Assembly (NCBI GenBank): GCA_006226545.1
Contig: SBGR01000053.1
Span: forward strand, 1 to 46,272
Reading direction: 5' to 3'
DNA: 46,272 nucleotides
Origin: Bacteroidota bacterium
Lineage (GTDB): Bacteria > Bacteroidota > Bacteroidia > UBA8524
The position numbers and the translations under genes were made by a program. The notes below the pieces were generated by a model. It was not told the origin of the DNA and searched no databases. It saw nothing but the letters and a program-made list of their open reading frames with translations. Within the stretch, counting starts at the first letter, position 1; each line of letters begins with the position of its first letter. Shown one piece after another: positions 1 to 8,639 of this stretch.

Positions 1-5
1 TTCGA

Positions 6-497
6 TCACTTAGGGTTATCCCTAATGTAGCAAGAAATTGTGTCGTAGGCCTTTTGGTTGCGAATTATGTGTTCGTAATAATTGCGTTGCCAAACTTTTT
101 CAATTTCTGAATTCTGTCGAAACCATTGGGTGACGCCAATCTTATATCCCTTGACTATGGAGGCTAAGGATTTTGGAATCATTCCTTGAAAAGAATGTAC
201 GTGACGGTTTTGTTCAGGTATTTTTGAATTATCTAATTCTATGATTCCATGAACATGATTGGGCATAATGATAAACTCGTGCAATATTGCTGCTGGGTTA
301 TGATTCGGTATCTGCTCCCAACAATCGAATGCACAGTTTCCTGCAATATTACGTTGCATCTCCCCTTCATGTATGTCTCCAAAAAGGGGTTGCCGTTCAA
401 AGCAGCAAAGGGTTAAAAAGTATAAACCTGATTTTGAATAATCAAAATTGGGTAACCGGATCGACCGGCGGGGTTTAATAGAGCGATTATAAGGCAT
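6..497 (-). CDS. REP-associated tyrosine transposase (RAYT, IS200-like Y1 family)
   Basis: A single-domain HUH endonuclease of the Y1 transposase superfamily, known to nick and rejoin single-stranded DNA at palindromic REP sequences. The HUH motif is seen as MPNHVHGII (about residues 78-86), and the likely catalytic tyrosine lies in RNYYEHIIRN near residue 140. The protein ends at YIRDNPK, where relatives usually continue with a short tail (often NPxxW), so the C-terminus may be slightly clipped; the stop codon is at 6-8. Family assignment is firm, activity is not proven. Two related stem-loops lie upstream (572-599 and 1832-1865) and are candidate REP-like substrates. Confidence 0.88.
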   Translation of the reverse strand: MPYNRSIKPRRSIRLPNFDYSKSGLYFLTLCCFERQPLFGDIHEGEMQRNIAGNCAFDCWEQIPNHNPAAILHEFIIMPNHVHGIIELDNSKIPEQNRHVHSFQGMIPKSLASIVKGYKIGVTQWFRQNSEIEKVWQRNYYEHIIRNQKAYDTISCYIRDNPK

Positions 498-571
498 ATA
501 GATTCCATTAAAAGGTTCTTCGTAAATGCCCTAGATCTTTTTGAATACTGCAATGGCAGCTTATTATTAGC

Positions 572-599
572 GCAGGGGCAGAAAATTATCTACCCCTGC
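572..599. repeat. Stem-loop between recA and RAYT, possible REP-like element
   Basis: The arms gcaggggcag and ctacccctgc pair with one mismatch around an 8-nt AT-rich loop. It sits 36 bp past the recA stop and about 75 bp upstream of the RAYT gene. There is no T-tract on either side, so an intrinsic recA terminator is only a weak alternative. It resembles the hairpin at 1832-1865. Confidence 0.55.
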
Positions 600-634
600 A
601 CCGAATCGAAATAATCGATAATTATACTTTAAGC

Positions 635-1660
635 TTATTCAGCTTCAATTTTCTGTTCTACTTTACCTGTCATGGCCATTTCCTTGATCTGCTTTTCGAT
701 CTCGTCTGCCAATTCAGGATTGTCGCGCATCAACTGCTTAACGCTGTCTCTACCCTGACCCAATTTGGTATCGTTGTAAGAGAACCAAGATCCGCTCTTT
801 TTGATGATACCGAAGTCGACGCCTAAGTCGACAATCTCACCATTCTTCGAAACGCCCTCACCGTACATGATATCAAATTCAACTACACGGAAAGGAGGTG
901 CTACTTTGTTTTTTACCACTTTCACCTTGGTACGGTTACCAACGATGTCTAAGCCGTCTTTCAACTGACCGATACGGCGAATATCCAAACGTACGGAAGC
1001 GTAAAATTTCAAGGCATTACCACCGGTAGTGGTTTCCGGGTTACCGAACATCACACCGATTTTCTCGCGCAACTGGTTGATGAAGATGCAAACACACTTG
1101 GTTTTGTTGATGGTACCGGTGAGCTTACGCAAGGCTTGCGACATCAATCGGGCTTGGAGACCCATTTTAGATTCGCCCATCTCGCCTTCAATCTCTGCTC
1201 TTGGCACTAAGGCTGCTACTGAGTCAATCACGATAACATCGATAGCTCCTGAACGAATCAGGTTTTCTGCAATTTCTAAAGCTTGCTCTCCGTCGTCTGG
1301 CTGAGCGATTAAAAGGTTTTCGGTATCGATACCCAACTTCTCTGCATAATAGCGATCAAAAGCGTGCTCTGCATCGATAAAGGCCGCCATACCGCCTTTG
1401 CGTTGTGCTTCTGCAATGGTATGCAAGGCCAAGGTTGTTTTACCGGAAGATTCCGGACCGTAAATCTCGATGATACGTCCCAAAGGAAAACCGCCAATGC
1501 CTAAAGCGATGTCTAAGCCGATGGAACCTGTTGATACGTGTTCAACACCTTCTACCCTGTCTTCATTGGTCATGCGCATCACTACACCTTTGCCAAATGA
1601 CTTTTCCAGTTTATCTATGGTTAGCTGAAGCGCCTTCAACTTTTCTTTGTTATCGCTCAT
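635..1660 (-). CDS. recA: Recombinase RecA
   Basis: ATP-dependent DNA strand-exchange protein for homologous recombination and SOS induction, acting in the cytoplasm on single-stranded DNA. The protein is 341 aa, the normal length. The Walker A motif GPESSGKT is at residues 68-75, the hydrophobic Walker B strand [15 protein letters not shown] is present, and the L2-region sequence [18 protein letters not shown] is conserved. The start is the ATG at 1660 ([12 protein letters not shown]). A TACTTTTG -7-like element lies 20 bp upstream. It appears monocistronic: an intrinsic terminator closes the preceding peroxiredoxin gene. Confidence 0.98.
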   Translation of the reverse strand: MSDNKEKLKALQLTIDKLEKSFGKGVVMRMTNEDRVEGVEHVSTGSIGLDIALGIGGFPLGRIIEIYGPESSGKTTLALHTIAEAQRKGGMAAFIDAEHAFDRYYAEKLGIDTENLLIAQPDDGEQALEIAENLIRSGAIDVIVIDSVAALVPRAEIEGEMGESKMGLQARLMSQALRKLTGTINKTKCVCIFINQLREKIGVMFGNPETTTGGNALKFYASVRLDIRRIGQLKDGLDIVGNRTKVKVVKNKVAPPFRVVEFDIMYGEGVSKNGEIVDLGVDFGIIKKSGSWFSYNDTKLGQGRDSVKQLMRDNPELADEIEKQIKEMAMTGKVEQKIEAE

Positions 1661-1679
1661 AATGCTTTTAAATTTTTAT

Positions 1680-1687
1680 CAAAAGTA
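1680..1687 (-). promoter_or_regulatory. Bacteroidota-type -7 element upstream of recA
   Basis: On the minus strand the sequence reads TACTTTTG, matching the TAnnTTTG -7 consensus of Bacteroidota sigma-ABfr promoters, about 20 bp before the recA ATG. A TTTTG about 15 nt further upstream could serve as the -33 element but is closer than usual. Confidence 0.5.
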
Positions 1688-1831
1688 GGGCAGCCACAAC
1701 GACAAAATGTGTCAGACTAACTTAAAATTGTCAACGACTTGTTAAGAAAGATGAAATCGTATGCGATTTCAGGTTGGATTGTTAAATGTTGACTGTTTGA
1801 TTGAAAGGAGAACATCAGTCAATGACGATTC

Positions 1832-1865
1832 CTTAGAGGTGCGCAAAATCTAGCACCCCTCTAAG
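1832..1865. repeat. Second REP-like stem-loop
   Basis: The arms cttagaggtgc and gcacccctctaag pair with a 2-nt bulge around an AAAAT-containing loop. Core words (AGGxGC, AAAAT, ATCTA/TCTAG, CCCCT) are shared with the hairpin at 572-599. There is no adjacent T-tract, which argues against a terminator. Confidence 0.55.
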
Positions 1866-1956
1866 AATGCACATTTCATAATACAGTGAACACAGAACAT
1901 TAAACACCCCCCCGTTGAATATCGGGACTAACATTCCTACCGTTACACAACCCCAC

Positions 1957-1984
1957 AAAAAAAGCCCTTCAACGAAGGGCTTTT
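1957..1984 (-). terminator. Intrinsic terminator of the peroxiredoxin gene
   Basis: On the minus strand a perfect 7-bp stem, gcccttc/gaagggc with a 3-nt loop, is followed by seven T. It lies about 45 bp past the peroxiredoxin stop codon. Confidence 0.85.
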
Positions 1985-2001
1985 CTAATGCTATCAAGCT
2001 A

Positions 2002-2029
2002 CCATGGTCTATCGTCCATGGTCTATGGA
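2002..2029. repeat. Short heptamer array (ccatggt/ctatgga) abutting the peroxiredoxin stop
   Basis: Four 7-bp units on the plus strand (ccatggt, ctatcgt, ccatggt, ctatgga) end exactly at 2029, directly next to the stop codon at 2030-2032. These are the same heptamers (in complement accatag/accatgg) that make up the spacers of the large array at 23.8-24.5 kb. Confidence 0.7.
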
Positions 2030-2677
2030 CTAGTTATGTGTAGTCAAATACGAAGCGATACCTTCTGCAGTATCCACTAAACCGTCTTTACCTTTTTCCC
2101 AGTCAGCCGGGCATACTTCACCTTTTTCTTCGAAGTACTGAAGTGCATCAATCATACGCAAAGCTTCGTCGATGCTACGTCCCAATGGAAGGTCGTTTAC
2201 AATTTGGTGACGAACTACACCTTCTTTGTCGATCAAAAACAAACCGCGGTAAGCTACTGCGTCGTTTCCGTTATCGCCAACAAAGATCATTTGGCCAGCT
2301 TCGTTGTAATCGTAGTAACCTGCCAATACACCGTAGTTAGAAGTGATGGTTTTGTTCACGTCAGCTACCAATGGATACTGAACGCCTTCAATACCACCGT
2401 TGTTTTGTGGGGTATTCAACCAAGCCCAATGAGAGAATTTAGAGTCGATAGAGCAACCAACTACGGCTACGTTACGGTCTTCAAAATCTTTCATGCGCTT
2501 TTGGAAAGCCAAAATCTCAGTTGGACAAACAAAAGTGAAATCCAAAGGGTAAAAGAAGAACAAAACGTGCTTCTTGCCTTCGTACTGTGCCAATGAGAAG
2601 TTTTCTACAAATTCACCGCCGTCAACAACCGCGTCGGCTTCAAAATAAGGAGCTTTTTTTCCTACTAATACTGTCAT
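2030..2677 (-). CDS. 2-Cys peroxiredoxin (AhpC/Prx1-like)
   Basis: Thiol peroxidase that reduces H2O2 and organic peroxides in the cytoplasm. The peroxidatic cysteine lies in TFVCPTE (Cys51) and the resolving cysteine in EVCPAD (about Cys189), so this is a typical dimeric 2-Cys enzyme of 215 aa. The sequence NNGGIEGV occupies the place of the GGLG-type loop that makes some peroxiredoxins sensitive to over-oxidation; that functional reading is inference. It is transcribed alone, divergently from the SGNH/MBOAT operon, with its own terminator. No ahpF-like reductase is adjacent. Confidence 0.95.
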   Translation of the reverse strand: MTVLVGKKAPYFEADAVVDGGEFVENFSLAQYEGKKHVLFFFYPLDFTFVCPTEILAFQKRMKDFEDRNVAVVGCSIDSKFSHWAWLNTPQNNGGIEGVQYPLVADVNKTITSNYGVLAGYYDYNEAGQMIFVGDNGNDAVAYRGLFLIDKEGVVRHQIVNDLPLGRSIDEALRMIDALQYFEEKGEVCPADWEKGKDGLVDTAEGIASYLTTHN

Positions 2678-2725
2678 AATTCTGTTGTATTCGATGTTAT
2701 ATACTTAAGATTCTAAAATCAGGCA

Positions 2726-2733
2726 CAAAAGTA
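2726..2733 (-). promoter_or_regulatory. -7 element upstream of the peroxiredoxin gene
   Basis: The minus strand reads TACTTTTG (TAnnTTTG consensus), 49 bp before the ATG. A convincing -33 TTTG at 19-21 bp spacing is not evident (TGTT is present instead). Confidence 0.45.
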
Positions 2734-2813
2734 GGAATTAAAGAGCGAATTGAACAGTATACACATCACATCCTTTTGTGAATTAATTCTTAGCCAAAAG
2801 TTTAGCATCCTTA

Positions 2814-2821
2814 TAACTTTG
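2814..2821 (+). promoter_or_regulatory. Possible -7 element before the SGNH/MBOAT operon
   Basis: TAACTTTG matches TAnnTTTG but lies only 10 bp before the ATG at 2832, which would give a very short leader. No clear -33 element is seen, so this is tentative. Confidence 0.3.
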
Positions 2822-2831
2822 CACACTCAAC

Positions 2832-4262
2832 ATGACGCTGAAGTACGTAGTCCAAGCCTTTCTCATCTTGCTCATGAGCTTTCTGCTCTTGCTCGGACTG
2901 CAGTGGCTGTATCCGCACAGTTCAGTGCTTCAAGAACATTTTAAAAACAGCCAACTCCTTACCTATTACTTCGAATACGAAGAGCCTACCGATACACTAA
3001 ACCTAATTGACAGCACGCTGCTCGCTCAGTTGGATACCCTCGATGCCGATACCTTAACTGTTCAAGAAGACAGTGTTTCATTGCCCGCATTAAAGGCCAT
3101 TAACGACAAAGAAATTGAAACGGATAGTTTTCAAGTTCCGGCCTTTGCTAACTTGGAAAACTTAGAAAAGTTCTTCGCTTCCCTTAGCGATAGCAGCCAA
3201 CGCCGCATTGGCTATTGGGGCGATTCCATGATTGAAGGCGACCTCATTAGCATGACTTTACGTCGTAAGCTACAGAAGGAATTTGGTGGAGAAGGTGTTG
3301 GATTTGTACCTATGATCAGCTTTACAGCCGGATTTAGACGCACGGTTAACCATGTTTTTGGAGGAGGTTGGCGCTATTTCTCTTTGGTTAAGACACCGAA
3401 GAAGAAAGACGCCCCTTACGGTATCAGCGGTGAATACGCTATGGCCACGGTAGACAGCACAGGCACCAAAGCTTGGGCGGAGTGGAAGGCTCCTAAAAAA
3501 GCTGAAAAGTGGTCGCGTGTGCGCTTTTTCTACGGCAAAGGCGACGGTAAAACCCAGCTGAGCATGAAGCATAACTACCGTCACGACAGCCTCATAGCCT
3601 TGAAAGACACCTTCGCTTTCAACCAATTGAGCTGGAATGATACCGGTATCACTCGCTTTAGAATCAACTTATTGAAATCAGGACAAACCCCACTTTACGG
3701 GGTGAGCTTGGAATCCGGTAACGGCATCTGGGTGGATAATTTCAACCTGCGCGGTAACTCGGGCATGCCGATGAACAAGATACCGTATGAAGTGATGCGC
3801 GGATTTGACAAAAGCCTCGGCTACGACCTCATCATCCTCCAATTTGGCAGCAACGTGGTGAGCGAAAAAACCACCAAATACCACTGGTATGAATCGGCTA
3901 TGCTCCGTGTGGTAAGGCATTACCAGCAGTGTTTCCCCAATGCCTCTATTTTAATTTTGGGCTTAGGCGATAAGAGCTATAAAAATGAAGATGGAGAAAT
4001 GGTGACTAACCCCTCCGTGAAACGGGTATTGAAAGCCCAGTATAAGATTGCCCTTAAAACCGGCGTTGCCTTTTACAGTATTTACTCAGCAATGGGCGGC
4101 GATGGCTCCATGGTAGAATGGGCTGATGCCGAGAAACCCCTTGCCAACAAAGATTATACGCATTTCAACTTCCGCGGTGCCGAAAAAGTAGGCTCGCTGT
4201 TGTATCACTTTTTAATGGAAAACTACCTTGAATATCGGAAAACACATACTGTTGCTCACTAG
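2832..4262 (+). CDS. Membrane-anchored SGNH/GDSL hydrolase-like protein
   Basis: First gene of a four-gene operon. An N-terminal hydrophobic segment (about residues 8-27, LLLLGLQWLYP) should anchor it in the inner membrane with the rest periplasmic. SGNH signatures are visible: block I GYWGDSMIEGD with Ser132, block III LQFGSN, and the catalytic dyad DYTH (Asp441, His444). SGNH proteins paired with MBOAT acyltransferases, such as the AlgX/AlgJ and PatB types, transfer or remove O-acetyl groups on polysaccharides or peptidoglycan; the substrate here is unknown. It overlaps the next gene by 35 bp. The two SGNH proteins have the same block order and dyad position near the C-terminus, which suggests an old duplication. 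Confidence 0.8.
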   Translation: MTLKYVVQAFLILLMSFLLLLGLQWLYPHSSVLQEHFKNSQLLTYYFEYEEPTDTLNLIDSTLLAQLDTLDADTLTVQEDSVSLPALKAINDKEIETDSFQVPAFANLENLEKFFASLSDSSQRRIGYWGDSMIEGDLISMTLRRKLQKEFGGEGVGFVPMISFTAGFRRTVNHVFGGGWRYFSLVKTPKKKDAPYGISGEYAMATVDSTGTKAWAEWKAPKKAEKWSRVRFFYGKGDGKTQLSMKHNYRHDSLIALKDTFAFNQLSWNDTGITRFRINLLKSGQTPLYGVSLESGNGIWVDNFNLRGNSGMPMNKIPYEVMRGFDKSLGYDLIILQFGSNVVSEKTTKYHWYESAMLRVVRHYQQCFPNASILILGLGDKSYKNEDGEMVTNPSVKRVLKAQYKIALKTGVAFYSIYSAMGGDGSMVEWADAEKPLANKDYTHFNFRGAEKVGSLLYHFLMENYLEYRKTHTVAH

Positions 4263-5685
4263 TTTCCTTGGCTTGTTTAGCGGGGTAAAGGCACAATCAG
4301 ACAGTGTCTTGGCGGAGCAATACCGTTTTCTGCTCATGGACTCCAATCAGATAAAAAACGTGCATGCCTTGGAGAGTTTCTTCGCTAAGCTGGATGAGCT
4401 AGAGCGCGGCGAACGCAAGCAAGTGCGCGTGGTACACATTGGCGATAGCCATATTCAAGCCGATTTCTTCTCCGGCCAGATGCGACTCCTGATGCAGGGC
4501 CAATTCGGGAATGCCGGTCGAGGTTTCATCTTCCCTTACCGAGCAGCAGGGACCAACGGACCTTCTGATTACCGCAGCGGCTCTTATGGCGAATGGGACA
4601 ATAAGCGCGTGGTCTTTACCAATAAACCATTGCCCATCGGACTCAGCGGCATCACCTTGGCTTCGAGCGATACCAATTCACTCGTGTACATTCGTTTGCG
4701 CGAAGAAGAACGCGCCATGTACGCTTTCGATAAAGTGACGGTATTTCGTCAGCCCGGCCCAGGCTATTTTGATTTAGCGATGGGCACCCAATTACCGGAA
4801 GGCATTAAAACAAGCTCCACCCCAAATGGCTTCAACTGGCATGTGGTACGCAGCGGCGAATCGCTCGGACTCATCGCTAGGAAATACGGCACCTCGGTAG
4901 CTCAAATAAAAAGATTAAACGGCATGCGCAGCGATTTCATTCGCGCCGGACAAAAACTCAAGGTAGGCGTGGTTTACCAGAAGCAGGTGGAATCGGCCGA
5001 TACCGCTTTTCAAGACCTGTATTGTCTGCCGGCTCTCGACGGACAAGTTGCGGCTACCTGCTTATTGAACGATACCACAGGCACGCTCTACTTGCGCCAT
5101 ACCAATGCGAATGCCACGCAGCAAAGCGGACTCATCTACGGCATGAGCGTGGAGCGCAGCAATAGCAGCGGCCTACTCTACCATACCATTGGTGTGAACG
5201 GAGCTCAGGCTACACATTACAATGAAGCCGCTTTCTTTACAGATCAAGTGCAACACCTGCAGCCTGACCTGATCATATTATCGCTAGGAACCAATGAATC
5301 CTTTGCCACGGAACTCGACGAATACGAATTTTATGCAGCGCTGGATACCATGGTGAGCAGGCTGAGCAGAACCAACCCGAATGCGGTTTTCTTGATTTGC
5401 TCTCAACCGGACACCTACAAACGCCGCAGATACAAAAACGAACGTAACCTTATGATACGGGAGACTTTGGAAACCTACAGCAACGATCGCTATACCGGTT
5501 TTTGGGACTTAAACAGTGTGATGGGTGGTTACGGATCGATGAATGATTGGTACCGAGCAGGATTAACCGCGCGCGATAAGGTGCATTTCAGTGCAGGTGG
5601 CTATCGCTTGCAAGGACAACTATTGTTTAACGCTTTAATGAGGGCTTACCAAGCTAGAACGGATGCTGAACTGGGAAAAGATTAG
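4228..5685 (+). CDS. Secreted SGNH/GDSL hydrolase-like protein with internal LysM domain
   Basis: A signal peptide (about residues 1-22, ending VKA-Q) leads into SGNH block I, VVHIGDSHIQADF, with the nucleophile Ser74. A LysM domain follows at about 204-247 (HVVRSGESLGLIARKYGTS), inserted between block I and block III (SLGTNES), and the dyad is DKVH (Asp450, His453). LysM binds N-acetylglucosamine polymers, so peptidoglycan or a GlcNAc-containing polysaccharide is the likely scaffold. The only start giving the signal peptide is TTG at 4228, inside the end of the preceding gene. The 3' end overlaps the MBOAT gene by 23 bp, indicating translational coupling. Confidence 0.82.
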   Translation: MNIGKHILLLTSFLGLFSGVKAQSDSVLAEQYRFLLMDSNQIKNVHALESFFAKLDELERGERKQVRVVHIGDSHIQADFFSGQMRLLMQGQFGNAGRGFIFPYRAAGTNGPSDYRSGSYGEWDNKRVVFTNKPLPIGLSGITLASSDTNSLVYIRLREEERAMYAFDKVTVFRQPGPGYFDLAMGTQLPEGIKTSSTPNGFNWHVVRSGESLGLIARKYGTSVAQIKRLNGMRSDFIRAGQKLKVGVVYQKQVESADTAFQDLYCLPALDGQVAATCLLNDTTGTLYLRHTNANATQQSGLIYGMSVERSNSSGLLYHTIGVNGAQATHYNEAAFFTDQVQHLQPDLIILSLGTNESFATELDEYEFYAALDTMVSRLSRTNPNAVFLICSQPDTYKRRRYKNERNLMIRETLETYSNDRYTGFWDLNSVMGGYGSMNDWYRAGLTARDKVHFSAGGYRLQGQLLFNALMRAYQARTDAELGKD

Positions 5686-7132
5686 CGAGCTCTTCATCTA
5701 CAACCCGAAGGCACCGCTCCTTTTCAACAGTGGCGCCTTCTTCTTGTTGTTTATGGTCTTCTTTGGCATCTATATTTTGCTGCACAAGGCCGATAAGCTG
5801 CGTATCGCATATACACTCTTGTTCTCGCTCTTCTTCTATTACAAATCGTCGGGATTCTATTTCTGGGTACTGATACTTTCCACCTTCATCGACTTCTATA
5901 TTGGAAATGCCTTGTACAAGATGGAGGATGGTCCGAAGCGAAAGGCCCTGTTGATACTGAGTTTGTGTTCCAACCTCGGACTCCTCGCTTACTTCAAGTA
6001 TGTGAATTTTGGAATCCAGACTTACAATGACCTCACAGGAAACGCGATGCCGCTTACCGATATCTTCCTGCCGGTAGGAATTTCTTTCTATACCTTCCAG
6101 ACCCTCAGCTATTCGATTGATATTTACAGGCGTAACCTAGAGCCCGCCAAGAACATTGTGGACTTTGGCTTCTTTGTAAGCTTCTTTCCACAGCTGGTTG
6201 CCGGGCCTATTGTAAGAGCCGCCGACTTCATTCCGCAGATCTACCAAAAGCTCAGCTTGACCAAAAGCGATATGAGCAGGGCCTTTTTATTGATTGCCGG
6301 TGGCTTGGTGAAGAAAGCCATTATCTCTGATTACCTGTCGGTCAATTTTGTAGACCGGGTATTTGATAACCCTTTGCTCTATTCTGCATTTGAAAACCTG
6401 ACTGCCGTCTACGCCTATGCATTTCAGATCTACTGCGATTTCAGCGGGTACTCGGATATGGCCATCGGTTTGTCTTTGTTGATGGGCTTTAAGCTTCCGG
6501 ATAACTTCCGCAGTCCGTATCAAAGCACCAGCATCACCGAGTTTTGGCGCAGGTGGCATATTTCCTTATCCTCATGGCTTCGCGATTACCTCTACATCTC
6601 ATTGGGAGGAAACCGCAAAGGGCAAGTCCGCACCTATGTTAACCTCTTGCTTACCATGCTCATTGGAGGATTATGGCACGGTGCGAGTTGGAAATTTGTG
6701 ATTTGGGGTGCTTTGCACGGTTCGCTTTTAGCGATAGAAAAGTTCATCTGGTCTATTATTCCTTCGCTAAAAGGAAACAAGTGGGCACGCGTTTTTGGTT
6801 TCTTTTTCACCTTCCATTTTGTGTGTTTCGCTTGGATCTATTTCAGGGCTTCAAGCTTTGACCAAGCCGTTTTGGTGATCAAGCAGATTGGTTTATTGCA
6901 AATTGATTGGGCTCAAATCTGGACCATCATTCAAGCCTACCAACACGTGTTTGGCGTTTTAGTTTTGGCCTTGGTGCTACACTTTATACCGGAGCGATGG
7001 GAACAATATTGGCAAAGGTATTTTGAGCAATGGCCGATGTTTTTCAAGGCTTCTTACTTGGCTGTTTGCATTTGGATTGTGATGCAGGTAAGCAGAGCCG
7101 ATGTACAACCATTTATTTATTTTCAGTTTTAA
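5663..7132 (+). CDS. MBOAT family O-acyltransferase (AlgI/DltB-like)
   Basis: Multi-pass inner-membrane acyltransferase of 489 aa. It carries the MBOAT hallmarks FWRRWHISLSSWLRDYLY (about 294-311) and GGLWHGASW with the presumed catalytic His339. AlgI-type members move acyl groups from a cytoplasmic donor across the membrane to a partner SGNH protein. With two SGNH-like genes overlapping directly upstream, this three-gene set most plausibly O-acetylates an extracellular polymer; the polymer is not identified. The start is the ATG at 5663 within the upstream gene. Confidence 0.92.
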   Translation: MLNWEKISELFIYNPKAPLLFNSGAFFLLFMVFFGIYILLHKADKLRIAYTLLFSLFFYYKSSGFYFWVLILSTFIDFYIGNALYKMEDGPKRKALLILSLCSNLGLLAYFKYVNFGIQTYNDLTGNAMPLTDIFLPVGISFYTFQTLSYSIDIYRRNLEPAKNIVDFGFFVSFFPQLVAGPIVRAADFIPQIYQKLSLTKSDMSRAFLLIAGGLVKKAIISDYLSVNFVDRVFDNPLLYSAFENLTAVYAYAFQIYCDFSGYSDMAIGLSLLMGFKLPDNFRSPYQSTSITEFWRRWHISLSSWLRDYLYISLGGNRKGQVRTYVNLLLTMLIGGLWHGASWKFVIWGALHGSLLAIEKFIWSIIPSLKGNKWARVFGFFFTFHFVCFAWIYFRASSFDQAVLVIKQIGLLQIDWAQIWTIIQAYQHVFGVLVLALVLHFIPERWEQYWQRYFEQWPMFFKASYLAVCIWIVMQVSRADVQPFIYFQF

Positions 7133-7139
7133 GGGAGGA
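7131..7139 (+). promoter_or_regulatory. Strong Shine-Dalgarno sequence for a TTG start
   Basis: aagggagga lies 5 nt before the TTG at 7145. SD motifs this strong are uncommon in Bacteroidota; here it may compensate for the non-ATG start. Confidence 0.6.
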
Positions 7140-7144
7140 CAGAA

Positions 7145-8638
7145 TTGAGTATATTCCATCTTGTGGGGAAAAGACTAATCCTGAGCAGTATCGCTTTACT
7201 GGCCGGGCTATCGCTAGCTCGTGCCCAATACTTAGAATTTCAGAAATACGCGTGGGAAATCTTTGATACTTCTAATTCAGAGATTCCACATAACCACGTA
7301 TCCGAGCTTTTGGTAGACCGAGGCAATAGCATTTGGGTAAGTACCGCCGGATCACATGCCTTTCAGGTTATTGAAGGAGGACGATGGGAACACGTTCCAA
7401 CTAACTTTTGGATGAACCGCAGCTGGCTGAACTCCTGGGAAGAAATCAACCGTGGCCGATTCTGGGTTGCCGGGGAGTTTGGCTATATCCTAAACTATAC
7501 CGTAGCCTACCAGAAATGGGATACCACCAATATTCCAGGCAAGCAAACGCGTATTGTGCGCGGCAACGATTTAGGCGGAGTTTTGGTAGGTTGCAATGGT
7601 CCCAACAATTCCCCAAACCTTTACCAACTCATCAACAATAAGCCTGTGCCTATGGGCGATCGCTTTGAAGAGGTCTTGTCCATCTTTATTGAATCTGACG
7701 GCAATGCTTTGGTGGCCTTTAAAAAAGGGCTCTACCGATACAAGATGCGCAGCGATGGAACCTACAAAGACGACCCAAAGAAATTGAGCGATTTCGCCTT
7801 TTACGAAGTGGCCGTAGACGGCAACGGTAAACTTTGGGCTACCTGCCTCACCGATGGCTTCTTGCATTCGTATGAAAAAGGTGAATGGCATATTTACAAA
7901 AACGGACCACGTGAGCTTTACATTGACTACAACGGCAAAGAGACTTACGTGTCTTATAATTTGATGGTATTGCCCGATAACCGCATCATCATCAGCACCC
8001 AGTTTAAGCCGGGCATCGCCGTTTTTGATGGTGAAGTATGGCGTGAGTACATGCCGCCATTGAAAAATACCCGAGATGTAATTAAGCGATTGGCCTTAGG
8101 GCCTGATGGCAGCATCTGGTGCGGTACTTCGGAGAATGGCTTGGCCGTATTTCGTCCATCCTACTTGATAAAACCTCGTCCTAAGCGTATTCGCCACCGC
8201 GATACCTTAACCCGCACACGCGATAGCCTCCCTCCCATGGTTTACGAGATGCCTTCTGAGGGAAGTACCATTCCTTATATTCCTGATCCACATAGAAGGG
8301 TTAAAACTAACCAATACATCGATATAGCCGAAGATTCTGTGGTAATTCGCATTTGGGACAGCCAGGTGGTAGACGACGACACGATTAGCCTTTATTTGAA
8401 CGGTGAGGTTATTCACGAATACAAACGCCTAAGCGCCAGACAAGACACCTTTGTGATCAGCTTAGCAGAAGGCGAAAATGAAATACTCCTCTTCGCCCAT
8501 AACCTTGGTAGTATACCGCCCAATACCGTGACCATGTTGGTGGTATACGGTAAGAAACATATCCGACTCAACCTCTACGCAGATATGATGACCAGCGAAC
8601 GGATTATCATACGGCATAAGAAGAAGCCGGAAAGGTAA
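7145..8638 (+). CDS. Secreted two-component-regulator-propeller-like protein
   Basis: 497 aa with a signal peptide (cleavage near SLARA-Q, about residue 27). It has repeated beta-propeller blades of the reg_prop type (for example NSIWVSTAGS, GKLWATCLTD, GSIWCGTSENGLAVF) and a C-terminal beta-rich domain from about residue 390. No kinase or DNA-binding part is present, so it is a stand-alone exported propeller. The start is TTG at 7145, supported by an unusually strong Shine-Dalgarno sequence (aagggagga, 7131-7139) and by the signal peptide. It lies 12 bp after the MBOAT gene and is probably the last gene of that operon. A heptamer array starts 1 bp after its stop. Confidence 0.75.
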   Translation: MSIFHLVGKRLILSSIALLAGLSLARAQYLEFQKYAWEIFDTSNSEIPHNHVSELLVDRGNSIWVSTAGSHAFQVIEGGRWEHVPTNFWMNRSWLNSWEEINRGRFWVAGEFGYILNYTVAYQKWDTTNIPGKQTRIVRGNDLGGVLVGCNGPNNSPNLYQLINNKPVPMGDRFEEVLSIFIESDGNALVAFKKGLYRYKMRSDGTYKDDPKKLSDFAFYEVAVDGNGKLWATCLTDGFLHSYEKGEWHIYKNGPRELYIDYNGKETYVSYNLMVLPDNRIIISTQFKPGIAVFDGEVWREYMPPLKNTRDVIKRLALGPDGSIWCGTSENGLAVFRPSYLIKPRPKRIRHRDTLTRTRDSLPPMVYEMPSEGSTIPYIPDPHRRVKTNQYIDIAEDSVVIRIWDSQVVDDDTISLYLNGEVIHEYKRLSARQDTFVISLAEGENEILLFAHNLGSIPPNTVTMLVVYGKKHIRLNLYADMMTSERIIIRHKKKPER

Positions 8639-8639
8639 A

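Larger units (their letters stand above)
1688..2001. other. recA-peroxiredoxin intergenic region
   Basis: No gene is visible. The stretch holds the recA upstream region, a stem-loop (1832-1865), a degenerate segment rich in gaacattaaac-like words (about 1885-1905), and the peroxiredoxin terminator (1957-1984). Confidence 0.6.

Noticed and set aside
572..599. Intrinsic terminator of recA
   Set aside because: Good stem but no T-tract on the minus strand; the REP-like explanation is at least as good.
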